DNA of 62,704 nt, taken from JAYPAN01 sp049597955. Its GTDB lineage: Bacteria; Pseudomonadota; Alphaproteobacteria; RS24. The notes beneath the pieces are model-generated. The model saw only the letters and a program-made list of their open reading frames with translations, made no database searches and had not been told where the DNA came from. The stretch is from positions 1 to 62,704 of the forward strand of contig JBMYND010000013.1 in assembly GCA_049597955.1 (NCBI GenBank). Reading direction: 5' to 3'. Each line of letters opens with the position of its first letter. Within the stretch, counting starts at the first letter, position 1. Shown here piece after piece: positions 36,836-43,956 of this stretch. Made by a program: the position numbers and the translations under genes.

Positions 36836-36863
36836 AAAAGGGCATCCAAATGGACACCCTTTT
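36836..36863 (-). terminator. Intrinsic terminator downstream of the MAPEG gene
   Basis: On the minus strand AAAAGGG pairs with CCCTTTT around an inner TCCA/TGGA stem with a CA/CA internal loop, followed by TTTTTCTTTCC. It lies 25 bases after the MAPEG stop and before ettA. Confidence 0.75.
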
Positions 36864-36888
36864 ATGAAATATGCTTTGCAGCAAAACC

Positions 36889-37308
36889 CTAGAAAATAAC
36901 CAGCGCCTCGCGCACAATCAGCACCAAAAGCGCCAGCCAGGACAGCAAAAATATGCCGAAGCGCACCAGCACAATATTCACTGTTGTTTGCACCAGCGAA
37001 TGAATCACCCGCAAAACAACAAAGGCCCATGCCGCATTGACCGCCACCGCATCAACGTGACCGGCGAGTGCAATGGTCAGCACAGTCGCATAAAATAATG
37101 TCGGCTGCTCGAACAGATGATTGTAATTATCTGAAATCCGACGCACTTCCGATGGCAGCGCATCCAGACCCGGCGGGTGCATCATCTCATCATTTGGCAT
37201 ATTCAACTTGCCAATGGCCGGCACGCGCGTCGCATACATCCAAATCATAATCACACCGGTCCATAGCCCAAGCGCGATAACCGGTTGCAAGATAGCTGTG
37301 TTCTCCAT
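36889..37308 (-). CDS. MAPEG family membrane protein
   Basis: A 139-residue membrane protein with about four hydrophobic helices. The MAPEG segment RISDNYNHLFEQPTLFYA (compare the ERxxxNxxE...P pattern) is followed by VLRVIHSLVQTTVN. Family members include glutathione-dependent transferases and peroxidases of eicosanoid metabolism, but bacterial ones are mostly uncharacterised. AAGGAGAGGGAA immediately precedes the ATG at 37308. It is a single-gene unit between the tRNA-Ile2 gene and a terminator. Confidence 0.85.
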   Translation of the reverse strand: MENTAILQPVIALGLWTGVIMIWMYATRVPAIGKLNMPNDEMMHPPGLDALPSEVRRISDNYNHLFEQPTLFYATVLTIALAGHVDAVAVNAAWAFVVLRVIHSLVQTTVNIVLVRFGIFLLSWLALLVLIVREALVIF

Positions 37309-37409
37309 TTCCCTCTCCTTTATTGAATCCCACACGGGCGATAGTGAACTGCCATGCGCCGTCGCGCAAGCCTGTTTCCGGCAAAGAGCAGAGGAGAAAA
37401 AAAAGGAAA

Positions 37410-37486
37410 TGGTGGGCCCGGCAGGACTCGAACCTGCGACCAAACCGTTATGAGCGGTTTGCTCTAACCAACTGAGCTACAGGCCC
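37410..37486 (-). tRNA. tRNA-Ile2 (anticodon CAT, lysidine type)
   Basis: A complete cloverleaf on the minus strand, 77 nt with encoded CCA. The anticodon loop CTCATAA has anticodon CAT. Elongator Met, initiator Met and Ile2 all share this anticodon. The acceptor GGGCCTG carries C4-G69 and C5-G68 pairs and the loop has A37/A38, the features TilS uses to recognise tRNA-Ile2. The variable and T region (GGTCGCAGGTTCGAGTCC) resembles E. coli ileX. Initiator is excluded because position 1 pairs (G-C). No integrase is next to it. Confidence 0.85.
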
Positions 37487-37497
37487 CCAAAGACGAA

Positions 37498-37833
37498 TTA
37501 GTCACTCGTCGGAATAAACACTTTTGGTTTATACCCGCGCGCGGCCTGTTCGTCCATCACCGCATAGGCAATTATAATCACCAAATCGCGCGGTTGGGCA
37601 AGCCGCGCCGCCGCGCCATTTATGCCAATTGTATGCGAGCCGCGCGGGGCGGCAATGGCATAGGTGGTAAATCGCGCGCCGGTATTGATGTTCAGCACAT
37701 CAACCTGCTCATGCGGCAAAATCCCGGCCGCATCCAGCCAGTCCTCATCCACCGATATTGACCCTTCATAATGCATGTCGCATTGGGTCACGCTGGCGCG
37801 ATGAATTTTGCCCTTCATCATGGTCAATTGCAT
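37498..37833 (-). CDS. panD: Aspartate 1-decarboxylase proenzyme
   Basis: It forms beta-alanine for pantothenate and CoA synthesis. The 111-residue pyruvoyl enzyme self-cleaves at Gly24-Ser25 in HYEGSISVD. MMKGKIHRASVTQCD at the N terminus and NGAAARLAQPRDLVIIIAYA at the C terminus are family blocks. It lies between rpoD and the tRNA-Ile2 gene on the same strand; no other pantothenate genes are adjacent. Confidence 0.95.
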   Translation of the reverse strand: MQLTMMKGKIHRASVTQCDMHYEGSISVDEDWLDAAGILPHEQVDVLNINTGARFTTYAIAAPRGSHTIGINGAAARLAQPRDLVIIIAYAVMDEQAARGYKPKVFIPTSD

Positions 37834-37880
37834 GGCAGCACCCCGCTTGGCTGTCGTCTGACGGCGCTCTTATAGCACTT

Positions 37881-39842
37881 TTAATTGTCGAGAAAACTAC
37901 GAAGTTTGCGCGACCGGCTCGGATGCTTCAATTTTCTGAGGGCTTTGGCTTCAATCTGGCGAATCCGCTCGCGCGTCACCGAGAATTGCTGGCCCACTTC
38001 CTCAAGCGTGTGGTCGGTATTCATGCCAATGCCAAAGCGCATGCGCAAAACCCGCTCCTCGCGCGGCGTCAAAGAGGCCAGCACGCGGGTTGTGGTGTCG
38101 CGCAGATTGGATTGAATCGCCGCATCAATCGGCAAAATTGCGTTTTTATCCTCGATAAAGTCACCAAGCTGGCTGTCTTCTTCATCGCCAATCGGTGTTT
38201 CAAGGCTGATTGGCTCCTTGGCGATTTTCAGCACTTTACGCACTTTTTCCAGCGGCATGGACAGTTTTTCCGACAATTCTTCCGGCGTCGGCTCACGGCC
38301 AAATTCATGCAGCATTTGGCGTGATGTGCGCACCAGCTTGTTAATCGTCTCAATCATATGCACCGGAATCCGAATTGTGCGTGCCTGGTCGGCAATTGAG
38401 CGGGTAATTGCTTGGCGAATCCACCATGTCGCATAGGTGGAGAATTTATAGCCGCGCCGATATTCAAATTTATCAACCGCTTTCATCAGGCCGATATTGC
38501 CTTCCTGAATCAGGTCAAGAAATTGCAGGCCGCGATTGGTGTATTTTTTGGCGATTGAAATTACCAGCCGCAAATTGGCCTCGACCATTTCCTTTTTAGC
38601 AATGCGCGCTTCGCGCTCGCCTTTTTGCACCATGCGCACAATGCGTCGGAACTCGGTGATATTCAGCCCTGTTTCATTGGCCAATTCCTGAATTTCAGTG
38701 CGCACATCGCGCACTTCCGTCCGATTATTCTGGACGAAATCCTTCCAGCCCTTACCGGTCAACCGACCGACCCGGCGCGCCCAATTGGCCTCATATTCAT
38801 TGCCCTGATATTGCTTGATGAAATCCTCGCGCGTCACGCCCGCCTTGTCAGCCAAGCGCCAGAGCTGGGTTTCAAGGCTGACCAGCCTTTTGTTAATCGT
38901 GTAGAGTTGCTCAACCAGCGCATCAATCCGATTATTATTGAGCGACAGACCCTTCACTTCCTCAATAATTTCGCCGGAAAACTTGTCGAGCCGGGTCATT
39001 TGCGCCTTGGTCAATTCTTTATTGTCAGCCTGCAATTCAACCCTTTGATCCTGCAATTTGCGCAATTTCTTATAGGTTCCGGCAATCACATCAAAACTGG
39101 CCAAAACTTGGGGCTTCAGCTCCATTTCCATGGCCGATAAAGACATATTGGCTTCCGCCTCTTCATCATCCTCATCCGGCTCACCTTCAGCCTCACCTGA
39201 TGGCGCGCCCGATGGCGGCGGCGCGGCACCTTCCGCGCTGCGGTCGATTTTCTTGGCTTCCGGCCCGGCAAAAGTCGCGTCCAAATCAATAATATCGCGC
39301 AACAAGACTTTGCCTTCATTCAATTCATCGCGCCAAATAATAATCGCCTGAAAAGTCAGCGGGCTTTCACACAAGCCGGCAATCATCGTCTCGCGTCCGG
39401 CCTCAATCCGTTTGGCAATCGCGATTTCGCCCTCGCGCGACAATAATTCCACCGAGCCCATTTCGCGCAAATACATGCGCACCGGGTCATCTGTGCGGTC
39501 GCCCGTGCCGGTTGTGCGCGTGGTTTTGGCAACCGCGGTGCTGGCACCATTCTGGCTTTCATCATCATTGGCGGCTTTGACAGCCCCATCTTCGTCATTT
39601 TCTTCTGAATCATCATTTTCGACGACATTAATGCCCATTTGCGACAGCATGGCCATAATGTCTTCGATTTGCTCGGACGAAAACTCCTCCGGCGGCAAAA
39701 CCGCATTCAGCGCGTCATAGGTCACGAAACCGCGCTCCTTGGCCAGCTTTATCATGCGCTTGACCTCGCGGTTATTCATGTCAATCAACGGGCTGTCGCC
39801 AGTTTCCTTATCTTCTGTGCCTGCTGCCTTTTTTGTTGCCAT
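37881..39842 (-). CDS. rpoD: RNA polymerase primary sigma factor (sigma-70)
   Basis: The housekeeping sigma factor, 653 residues. Region 1.1 is N-terminal. Region 1.2 has DPVRMYLREMGSVELLSREGE. A long acidic non-conserved insert (EGEPDEDDEEAEANMS) follows. Region 2 has NLRLVISIAKKYTNRGLQF and the -10-binding YATWWIRQAITR. Region 4 has the HTH SVTRERIRQIEAKAL near the C terminus. The ATG at 39842 (MATKKAAGTED), with GGAGA upstream, is preferred to an ATG eight codons earlier. It follows dnaG with a 20-base gap, the classical macromolecular synthesis arrangement. Confidence 0.97.
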   Translation of the reverse strand: MATKKAAGTEDKETGDSPLIDMNNREVKRMIKLAKERGFVTYDALNAVLPPEEFSSEQIEDIMAMLSQMGINVVENDDSEENDEDGAVKAANDDESQNGASTAVAKTTRTTGTGDRTDDPVRMYLREMGSVELLSREGEIAIAKRIEAGRETMIAGLCESPLTFQAIIIWRDELNEGKVLLRDIIDLDATFAGPEAKKIDRSAEGAAPPPSGAPSGEAEGEPDEDDEEAEANMSLSAMEMELKPQVLASFDVIAGTYKKLRKLQDQRVELQADNKELTKAQMTRLDKFSGEIIEEVKGLSLNNNRIDALVEQLYTINKRLVSLETQLWRLADKAGVTREDFIKQYQGNEYEANWARRVGRLTGKGWKDFVQNNRTEVRDVRTEIQELANETGLNITEFRRIVRMVQKGEREARIAKKEMVEANLRLVISIAKKYTNRGLQFLDLIQEGNIGLMKAVDKFEYRRGYKFSTYATWWIRQAITRSIADQARTIRIPVHMIETINKLVRTSRQMLHEFGREPTPEELSEKLSMPLEKVRKVLKIAKEPISLETPIGDEEDSQLGDFIEDKNAILPIDAAIQSNLRDTTTRVLASLTPREERVLRMRFGIGMNTDHTLEEVGQQFSVTRERIRQIEAKALRKLKHPSRSRKLRSFLDN

Positions 39843-39862
39843 GCCTGTCTCCGTGACCCCTC

Positions 39863-41776
39863 TCACGATGTTCGGTTCGATTTCGGCGCCTGATTTTCCA
39901 GCGCCGCGATTTCATTTTGTATTGCTATCAGCCTGTCAAGCGCGTATTGCGTGCCGTCTCGCTCCAATTCGGTTTCCAAATCAGCCTCGACGGCTTTCTT
40001 TTCAGCCATCAATGTGTGTAATTTATGGTGAATCCGGACAACTTCAAGCCAACCCGGAATAACTTGCTCCAACTCACTGTCCATGCGGGCAAAACTCAAA
40101 AGTCGAGCTTCCGGCATTGCTTCCAGCCGGGCCGCGATATCTCCAACTCCCCTGTCTTTCAAATGCAATTTTAAGGCCGAATTGTCAAGCCCCGTGGCGT
40201 TTTCAGCTTGATTGGCAGCCGCCTCGCTTGCGCTATTTTCGTCAAACCAGTCAATAATGTCATAGCGCAGCCGGTTCAGACTTTGCGTTTGCAGCTCCAG
40301 CGCCTCGAATATATCGCGCCGTTGCTCCAAAAGCGCGGGGTGATGATAAACGCATAAAACAATCACCGCCTCGCGGTGCGACCAATCCGCGCTGCCTGTC
40401 GCCAAGGCCGAACGACGCGCCTGCGCGCTGGCCCGACCGCCACGCCGCGACGGCATGCGCCGCCCTTGCGCATAATTCTGCCGCCCGTCACCGGCCTGGC
40501 CGGGCGCGCCAAGCAATCGGTCGAGCCGCGCTCGAATATCTTGCCCATAAAGGCCGCGCACATCGCCATCGCCAATAGTGGCAATTGCTTCGCGCAAGCG
40601 TTGTTTCAGCGCCGCTGCGCGCTCCGGCGTATCCCAAGGGGCGGCTTCCAATTCGCGCTCCCAAAGCAGGTCACTCAGCCCCATCGCCTTGTCTATCACC
40701 GCCTGCATCGCCGCCTGCCCGCCCTCGGCGACCACATCATCCGGGTCTTTACCGGCTGGCAAAAGCGCAAAACGCAAAGAAAAGCCCGGCTTTAGCAAGG
40801 GCAAGGCGCGGTCAATCGCTCGGTAAGCGGCGCGCAAGCCAGCTGCATCACCATCCAGACACATGACCGGCTCGGGGGCCAGCCGCCATAAAAGGCGCAA
40901 TTGCTCCGGCGTGATTGCCGTGCCAAGCGGGGCGACCGCATGGTCAAAACCGGCGCGCGCCAGCCCCACCACATCCATATAGCCTTCAACCACCAGCACC
41001 GAGCCGGCATCATAAGCGGCTTGGCGGGCGCGGGCGAAATTGAACAAAACCGCGCCTTTGTGAAACAGCGGCGTTTCAGGGGAATTGAGATATTTGGCCG
41101 GCGCATCGGCCTGCATGGCGCGCCCGCCAAAGGCAATCACCCGCCCGCGCGCATCGTGAATCGGAAAAATGATACGGTCGCGAAACCGGTCATAGGGCGC
41201 GCGCGCCTTTTCATCGGGTTGAATGGCCAGCCCGGTTTCCACAATCTGCGCCGATTTGATATTGCGCGCGGTCAGAAAATCAGCCAAAGCGGTGCGCGCA
41301 CTCGGCGCAAAGCCAATGCCGAAACGCGCAATCAGTTCCGGCGTCACCCCGCGCCGCGCCAGATAATCGCGCGCATCGGCCGCTTGTGGCGTTTGTAATT
41401 GCTGCTGAAACCAGGTCGCTGCCGCTTCCGTCACATCCACCAAAGAGGCTTGCTTGGCGGCGCGCTCGGCGGCGCGCGGGTCGCGTTCCGGCATTGGCAG
41501 ACCGGCTTGTTGCGCCAGTCGCTCAACCGCTTCGGGAAAGCTCAACCCTTCGGTTTCCATCACAAAGTCAAACACACTGCCATGTTTGCCCGTGGCAAAG
41601 CAGTGATAAAATTGCTTGTCATCATTGACGGTAAATGACGGTGTGCGCTCCGACTTGAACGGGCTGAGACCGACAAATTCGCGCCCCCGCCTGACCAGCT
41701 TTACCTTGCGCCCGACAATATCGGAGACCGCAATACGGTTTTTTATTTCTTCAAGAAAGTTTTGCGGAAAAGCCAT
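39863..41776 (-). CDS. dnaG: DNA primase
   Basis: It synthesises RNA primers at the replication fork. The 637-residue protein has an N-terminal zinc-domain region (residues 35-66), a TOPRIM core with VVEGYMDVVGL and CLDGDAAG, and a helicase-binding C-terminal domain. Three of the four CHC2 zinc ligands are replaced: canonical Cys, His and Cys are Ser38, Lys41 and Thr62, and only Cys59 remains in YHCFATGKHG. Loss of these ligands is, from memory, common in alphaproteobacterial primases, so it is not a pseudogene sign. The gene sits between the yqeY-like gene and rpoD. Confidence 0.96.
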   Translation of the reverse strand: MAFPQNFLEEIKNRIAVSDIVGRKVKLVRRGREFVGLSPFKSERTPSFTVNDDKQFYHCFATGKHGSVFDFVMETEGLSFPEAVERLAQQAGLPMPERDPRAAERAAKQASLVDVTEAAATWFQQQLQTPQAADARDYLARRGVTPELIARFGIGFAPSARTALADFLTARNIKSAQIVETGLAIQPDEKARAPYDRFRDRIIFPIHDARGRVIAFGGRAMQADAPAKYLNSPETPLFHKGAVLFNFARARQAAYDAGSVLVVEGYMDVVGLARAGFDHAVAPLGTAITPEQLRLLWRLAPEPVMCLDGDAAGLRAAYRAIDRALPLLKPGFSLRFALLPAGKDPDDVVAEGGQAAMQAVIDKAMGLSDLLWERELEAAPWDTPERAAALKQRLREAIATIGDGDVRGLYGQDIRARLDRLLGAPGQAGDGRQNYAQGRRMPSRRGGRASAQARRSALATGSADWSHREAVIVLCVYHHPALLEQRRDIFEALELQTQSLNRLRYDIIDWFDENSASEAAANQAENATGLDNSALKLHLKDRGVGDIAARLEAMPEARLLSFARMDSELEQVIPGWLEVVRIHHKLHTLMAEKKAVEADLETELERDGTQYALDRLIAIQNEIAALENQAPKSNRTS

Positions 41777-41864
41777 CAGGTTATTTTAGGCAAAAAAGCC
41801 AAGACTGCCAGCCCTGCCGCATCTTGTTTCTGTTGAAATTAACAGTGCGGGGCCAAATGGCTGC

Positions 41865-42320
41865 TTAGCCGCCCAATTTTTCTTTGACCAGCGCACCGGC
41901 CTGGCCGAAATCCATTTGCCCGGCAAAGCGGCCCTTCAGCGCGCCCATCACTTTGCCCATATCTTTCAAAGAGGCAGCTTCGGTTTCGTCAATCGCCTGC
42001 TGCACAGCCAAAGCCATTTCATCAGCATCGAGGCGGCGCGGCAAAAATTCCTCAATCACACCGATTTCAGCGCGCTCCTGTTCGGCCAATTCCAGCCGCC
42101 CGGCCTCCTCATAAGTGGTGGCGGCTTCTTGGCGTTGCTTAACCATTTTTGCCAGAATATCCATAATTTGCGCATCGGTAATGCCATCGCCATTATCGGC
42201 GGTGCGCGCAGCAATGGTGCGGTCTTTAATCGCCGCCACAATCAGCCGCAAGGTAGAAACGCGCACCTTATCCTGATTTTTGACCGCATTTTTCAAGGCT
42301 TCGGCAATACGCTCCTGCAT
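41865..42320 (-). CDS. GatB/YqeY domain protein
   Basis: A 151-residue protein starting MQERIAEALKNAVKNQD. The full family core is present (RVSTLRLIVAAIKDR, ITDAQIMDILAKMVKQR, EIGVIEEFLPRRLDADE, KDMGKVMGALKGRF). The domain is related to the tRNA-binding C terminus of GatB, suggesting a role with tRNA amidation, but the stand-alone protein's function is not settled. GGAGAAAG precedes the chosen ATG; the open frame upstream lacks homology. It is upstream of dnaG and rpoD and divergent from carA, a conserved alphaproteobacterial neighbourhood. Confidence 0.9.
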   Translation of the reverse strand: MQERIAEALKNAVKNQDKVRVSTLRLIVAAIKDRTIAARTADNGDGITDAQIMDILAKMVKQRQEAATTYEEAGRLELAEQERAEIGVIEEFLPRRLDADEMALAVQQAIDETEAASLKDMGKVMGALKGRFAGQMDFGQAGALVKEKLGG

Positions 42321-42418
42321 ATGCTTTCTCCATTCCTGTCGGCGCGCCCGTAAAAAGGGCATATTGCCCAGCGCGTGCCGGTGTATAGAGTATCCAAGCA
42401 TGAAAGACAATATGGGAA

Positions 42419-42436
42419 AAGACCGAATGCGGTCTT
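42419..42436. repeat. Inverted repeat in the yqeY-carA intergenic region
   Basis: AAGACCG (42419-42425) and CGGTCTT (42430-42436) form a perfect 7-bp stem with an AATG loop. On the minus strand it is followed by TTCCC, too short a T run for a convincing terminator. Role unknown. Confidence 0.4.
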
Positions 42437-42551
42437 CATGCCAGGGCGAGAATCGGCCATGCTGGCAATATGGTAAACATAGAGGATGGCGGCTTATTGG
42501 TCAGCGCGGAATTTGTGGCAGAAACACTTTAATGCATTGAAAATAATAGAT

Positions 42552-42571
42552 ATTTTTTCCCACGAAAAAAT
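42552..42571. promoter_or_regulatory. 20-bp palindrome upstream of the carA promoter
   Basis: ATTTTTTC and GAAAAAAT are perfect 8-bp arms around CCAC, ending 12 bases before the proposed -35 element of carA. The position and symmetry suit a dimeric regulator. The regulator is not identifiable from this window. Confidence 0.45.
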
Positions 42572-42583
42572 CCCTGCCAGTGC

Positions 42584-42610
42584 TTGACCTGCCCGTCTCA
42601 ATTCTATAGT
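42584..42610 (+). promoter_or_regulatory. Possible carAB promoter
   Basis: TTGACC (42584-42589) and TATAGT (42605-42610) are 15 bases apart, shorter than ideal. It is the best sigma-70-like pair in this 445-base gap and would start a leader transcript of about 150 bases before carA. Confidence 0.4.
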
Positions 42611-42658
42611 TTCCCGTCAATTTGGCTGGTGACAGTCGGTTCTCACAGGTTTAGCCCA

Positions 42659-42769
42659 ATGATTGACAGCGCATTCCCAACCCCTCCCGCAAAACCGGCG
42701 GCAGGGGTGTTTTTTTGCGCCTGTCGCACATTTTTAGCCCGTCCCACATATTTGGAAAAAACGCGATGA
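42659..42769 (+). CDS. Putative carA leader peptide
   Basis: A 36-codon ORF (MIDSAFPTPP...) begins at an ATG with a weak AGG upstream. It runs straight through the terminator hairpin, and its TGA overlaps the carA ATG (ATGA). It has no recognisable family. If translated, ribosome position would control formation of the terminator and could couple to carA initiation, as with the pyrBI leader peptide of E. coli. It could also be a chance open frame. Confidence 0.35.
   Translation: MIDSAFPTPPAKPAAGVFFCACRTFLARPTYLEKTR
42680..42716 (+). terminator. Intrinsic terminator (candidate attenuator) in the carA leader
   Basis: ACCCCT pairs with AGGGGT and CCGC with GCGG, separated by one C/C mismatch around the loop AAAACCG. 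One base later comes a run of seven T (42710-42716). It lies 49 bases before the carA start and downstream of the likely promoter, so it must affect carA transcription unless carA has a second promoter. Confidence 0.72.
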
Positions 42770-43956
42770 CCTCAAACAATTCGGAAAATACCGCCTGGCA
42801 CACCCCCCCGAAAACTGCCCTGCTGATGACGGCGGATGGGCGCAAGCTTTATGGCTATGGGCTGGGCGCAACCGGCATGATTGCCGCCGAAATATGTTTC
42901 AACACGGCAATGACCGGTTATCAGGAAATCCTGACTGACCCTTCCTATGCAGGCCAAATTGTGACCTTCACCTTCCCCCATATTGGCAATATTGGCGTCA
43001 ATGAAGACGATATTGAAACCTCCAATGCCGACAAAGCAATTGCGGCGGCCGGGCTTATCATCCGCGAAAAAATCACCGACCCGGCCAATTATCGGGCGCA
43101 AGCCCATTTGCAAGAATGGTTGCAACAGCGCGGGCTGATTGGCATGAGCGGCGTGGATACGCGCGCCATTACCGCCTTTATCCGAGACAATGGCATGTTT
43201 AATGCGGTGCTGGCCCATGCGCCGGACGGCAATTTTGACGAAGATGCCATGCGTGCCGCGCTGGCCGGTTTTGATGGGCTGGAAGGCGCGGATTTGGCGG
43301 CGCAAGTTTCCAATCCCGAAACTTATGACTGGCAGCAAGGGCGCTGGCAATGGTCAGCCGGTTTTAATGAAAACGACCGCCCTTTGCATGTCGTGGCGCT
43401 GGATTACGGCATAAAGAAAAACATTTTGCGCTGTCTGGCCGAGGCCGGTTGCCGCGTCAGCGTGCTGCCTGCCGACAGCAAAGCCGAGACTGTGCTGGCG
43501 CAAAATCCGGATGGCATTTTCCTGTCCAACGGGCCGGGCGACCCGGCGGCGACCGGCAGCTATGCGGTTGGTGAAATCAGCAAGCTGGTCGATAGCGGCA
43601 AACCGGTTTTCGGCATTTGCCTCGGCCATCAAATGCTGGCGCGCGCTTTGGGTGCATCAACGGTGAAAATGAAACAAGGCCATCATGGTGCCAATCATCC
43701 GGTCAAGGATTTGACCACCGGCAAGGTGGAAATCACCTCCATGAATCATGGCTTCACCGTTGACCGCGACAGCCTGCCCGACACTGTGAAAGAAACCCAT
43801 ATCAGCCTGTTTGACGGCACAAATTGCGGCATTGCCGCCAAAGATAAGCCGGTCTTTTCGGTGCAATATCATCCCGAAGCCTCGCCGGGGCCGCAAGACA
43901 GCCATTATCTGTTCGACCGCTTTGTCGATTTAATGAACAAAACAGGAGACGCCTGA
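42766..43956 (+). CDS. carA: Carbamoyl-phosphate synthase small (glutaminase) subunit
   Basis: It hydrolyses glutamine and channels ammonia to CarB for carbamoyl phosphate, the precursor of arginine and pyrimidines. The 396-residue protein has the N-terminal CarA domain (GYGLGATG, EICFNTAMTGYQEILTDPSY) and a class I amidotransferase domain. The catalytic Cys is near residue 285 in FGICLGHQ and the His lies in QYHPEAS. The ATG at 42766 overlaps a leader-ORF stop; the ribosome binding site is weak (GGAA). carB overlaps by one base. Confidence 0.96.
   Translation: MTSNNSENTAWHTPPKTALLMTADGRKLYGYGLGATGMIAAEICFNTAMTGYQEILTDPSYAGQIVTFTFPHIGNIGVNEDDIETSNADKAIAAAGLIIREKITDPANYRAQAHLQEWLQQRGLIGMSGVDTRAITAFIRDNGMFNAVLAHAPDGNFDEDAMRAALAGFDGLEGADLAAQVSNPETYDWQQGRWQWSAGFNENDRPLHVVALDYGIKKNILRCLAEAGCRVSVLPADSKAETVLAQNPDGIFLSNGPGDPAATGSYAVGEISKLVDSGKPVFGICLGHQMLARALGASTVKMKQGHHGANHPVKDLTTGKVEITSMNHGFTVDRDSLPDTVKETHISLFDGTNCGIAAKDKPVFSVQYHPEASPGPQDSHYLFDRFVDLMNKTGDA

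Noticed and set aside
37410..37486. tRNA-Ile2 as an integration site for a mobile island
   Set aside because: No integrase, no duplicated tRNA 3' end and only core genes on both sides.
39863..41776. dnaG as a decayed gene because zinc ligands are missing
   Set aside because: The frame is intact, the TOPRIM core is complete, and ligand loss is a lineage feature of alphaproteobacterial primases.
42280..42540. 86-codon plus-strand ORF in the carA upstream gap
   Set aside because: Overlaps the YqeY start antisense, has Cys/Arg-rich non-coding character and no ribosome binding site.
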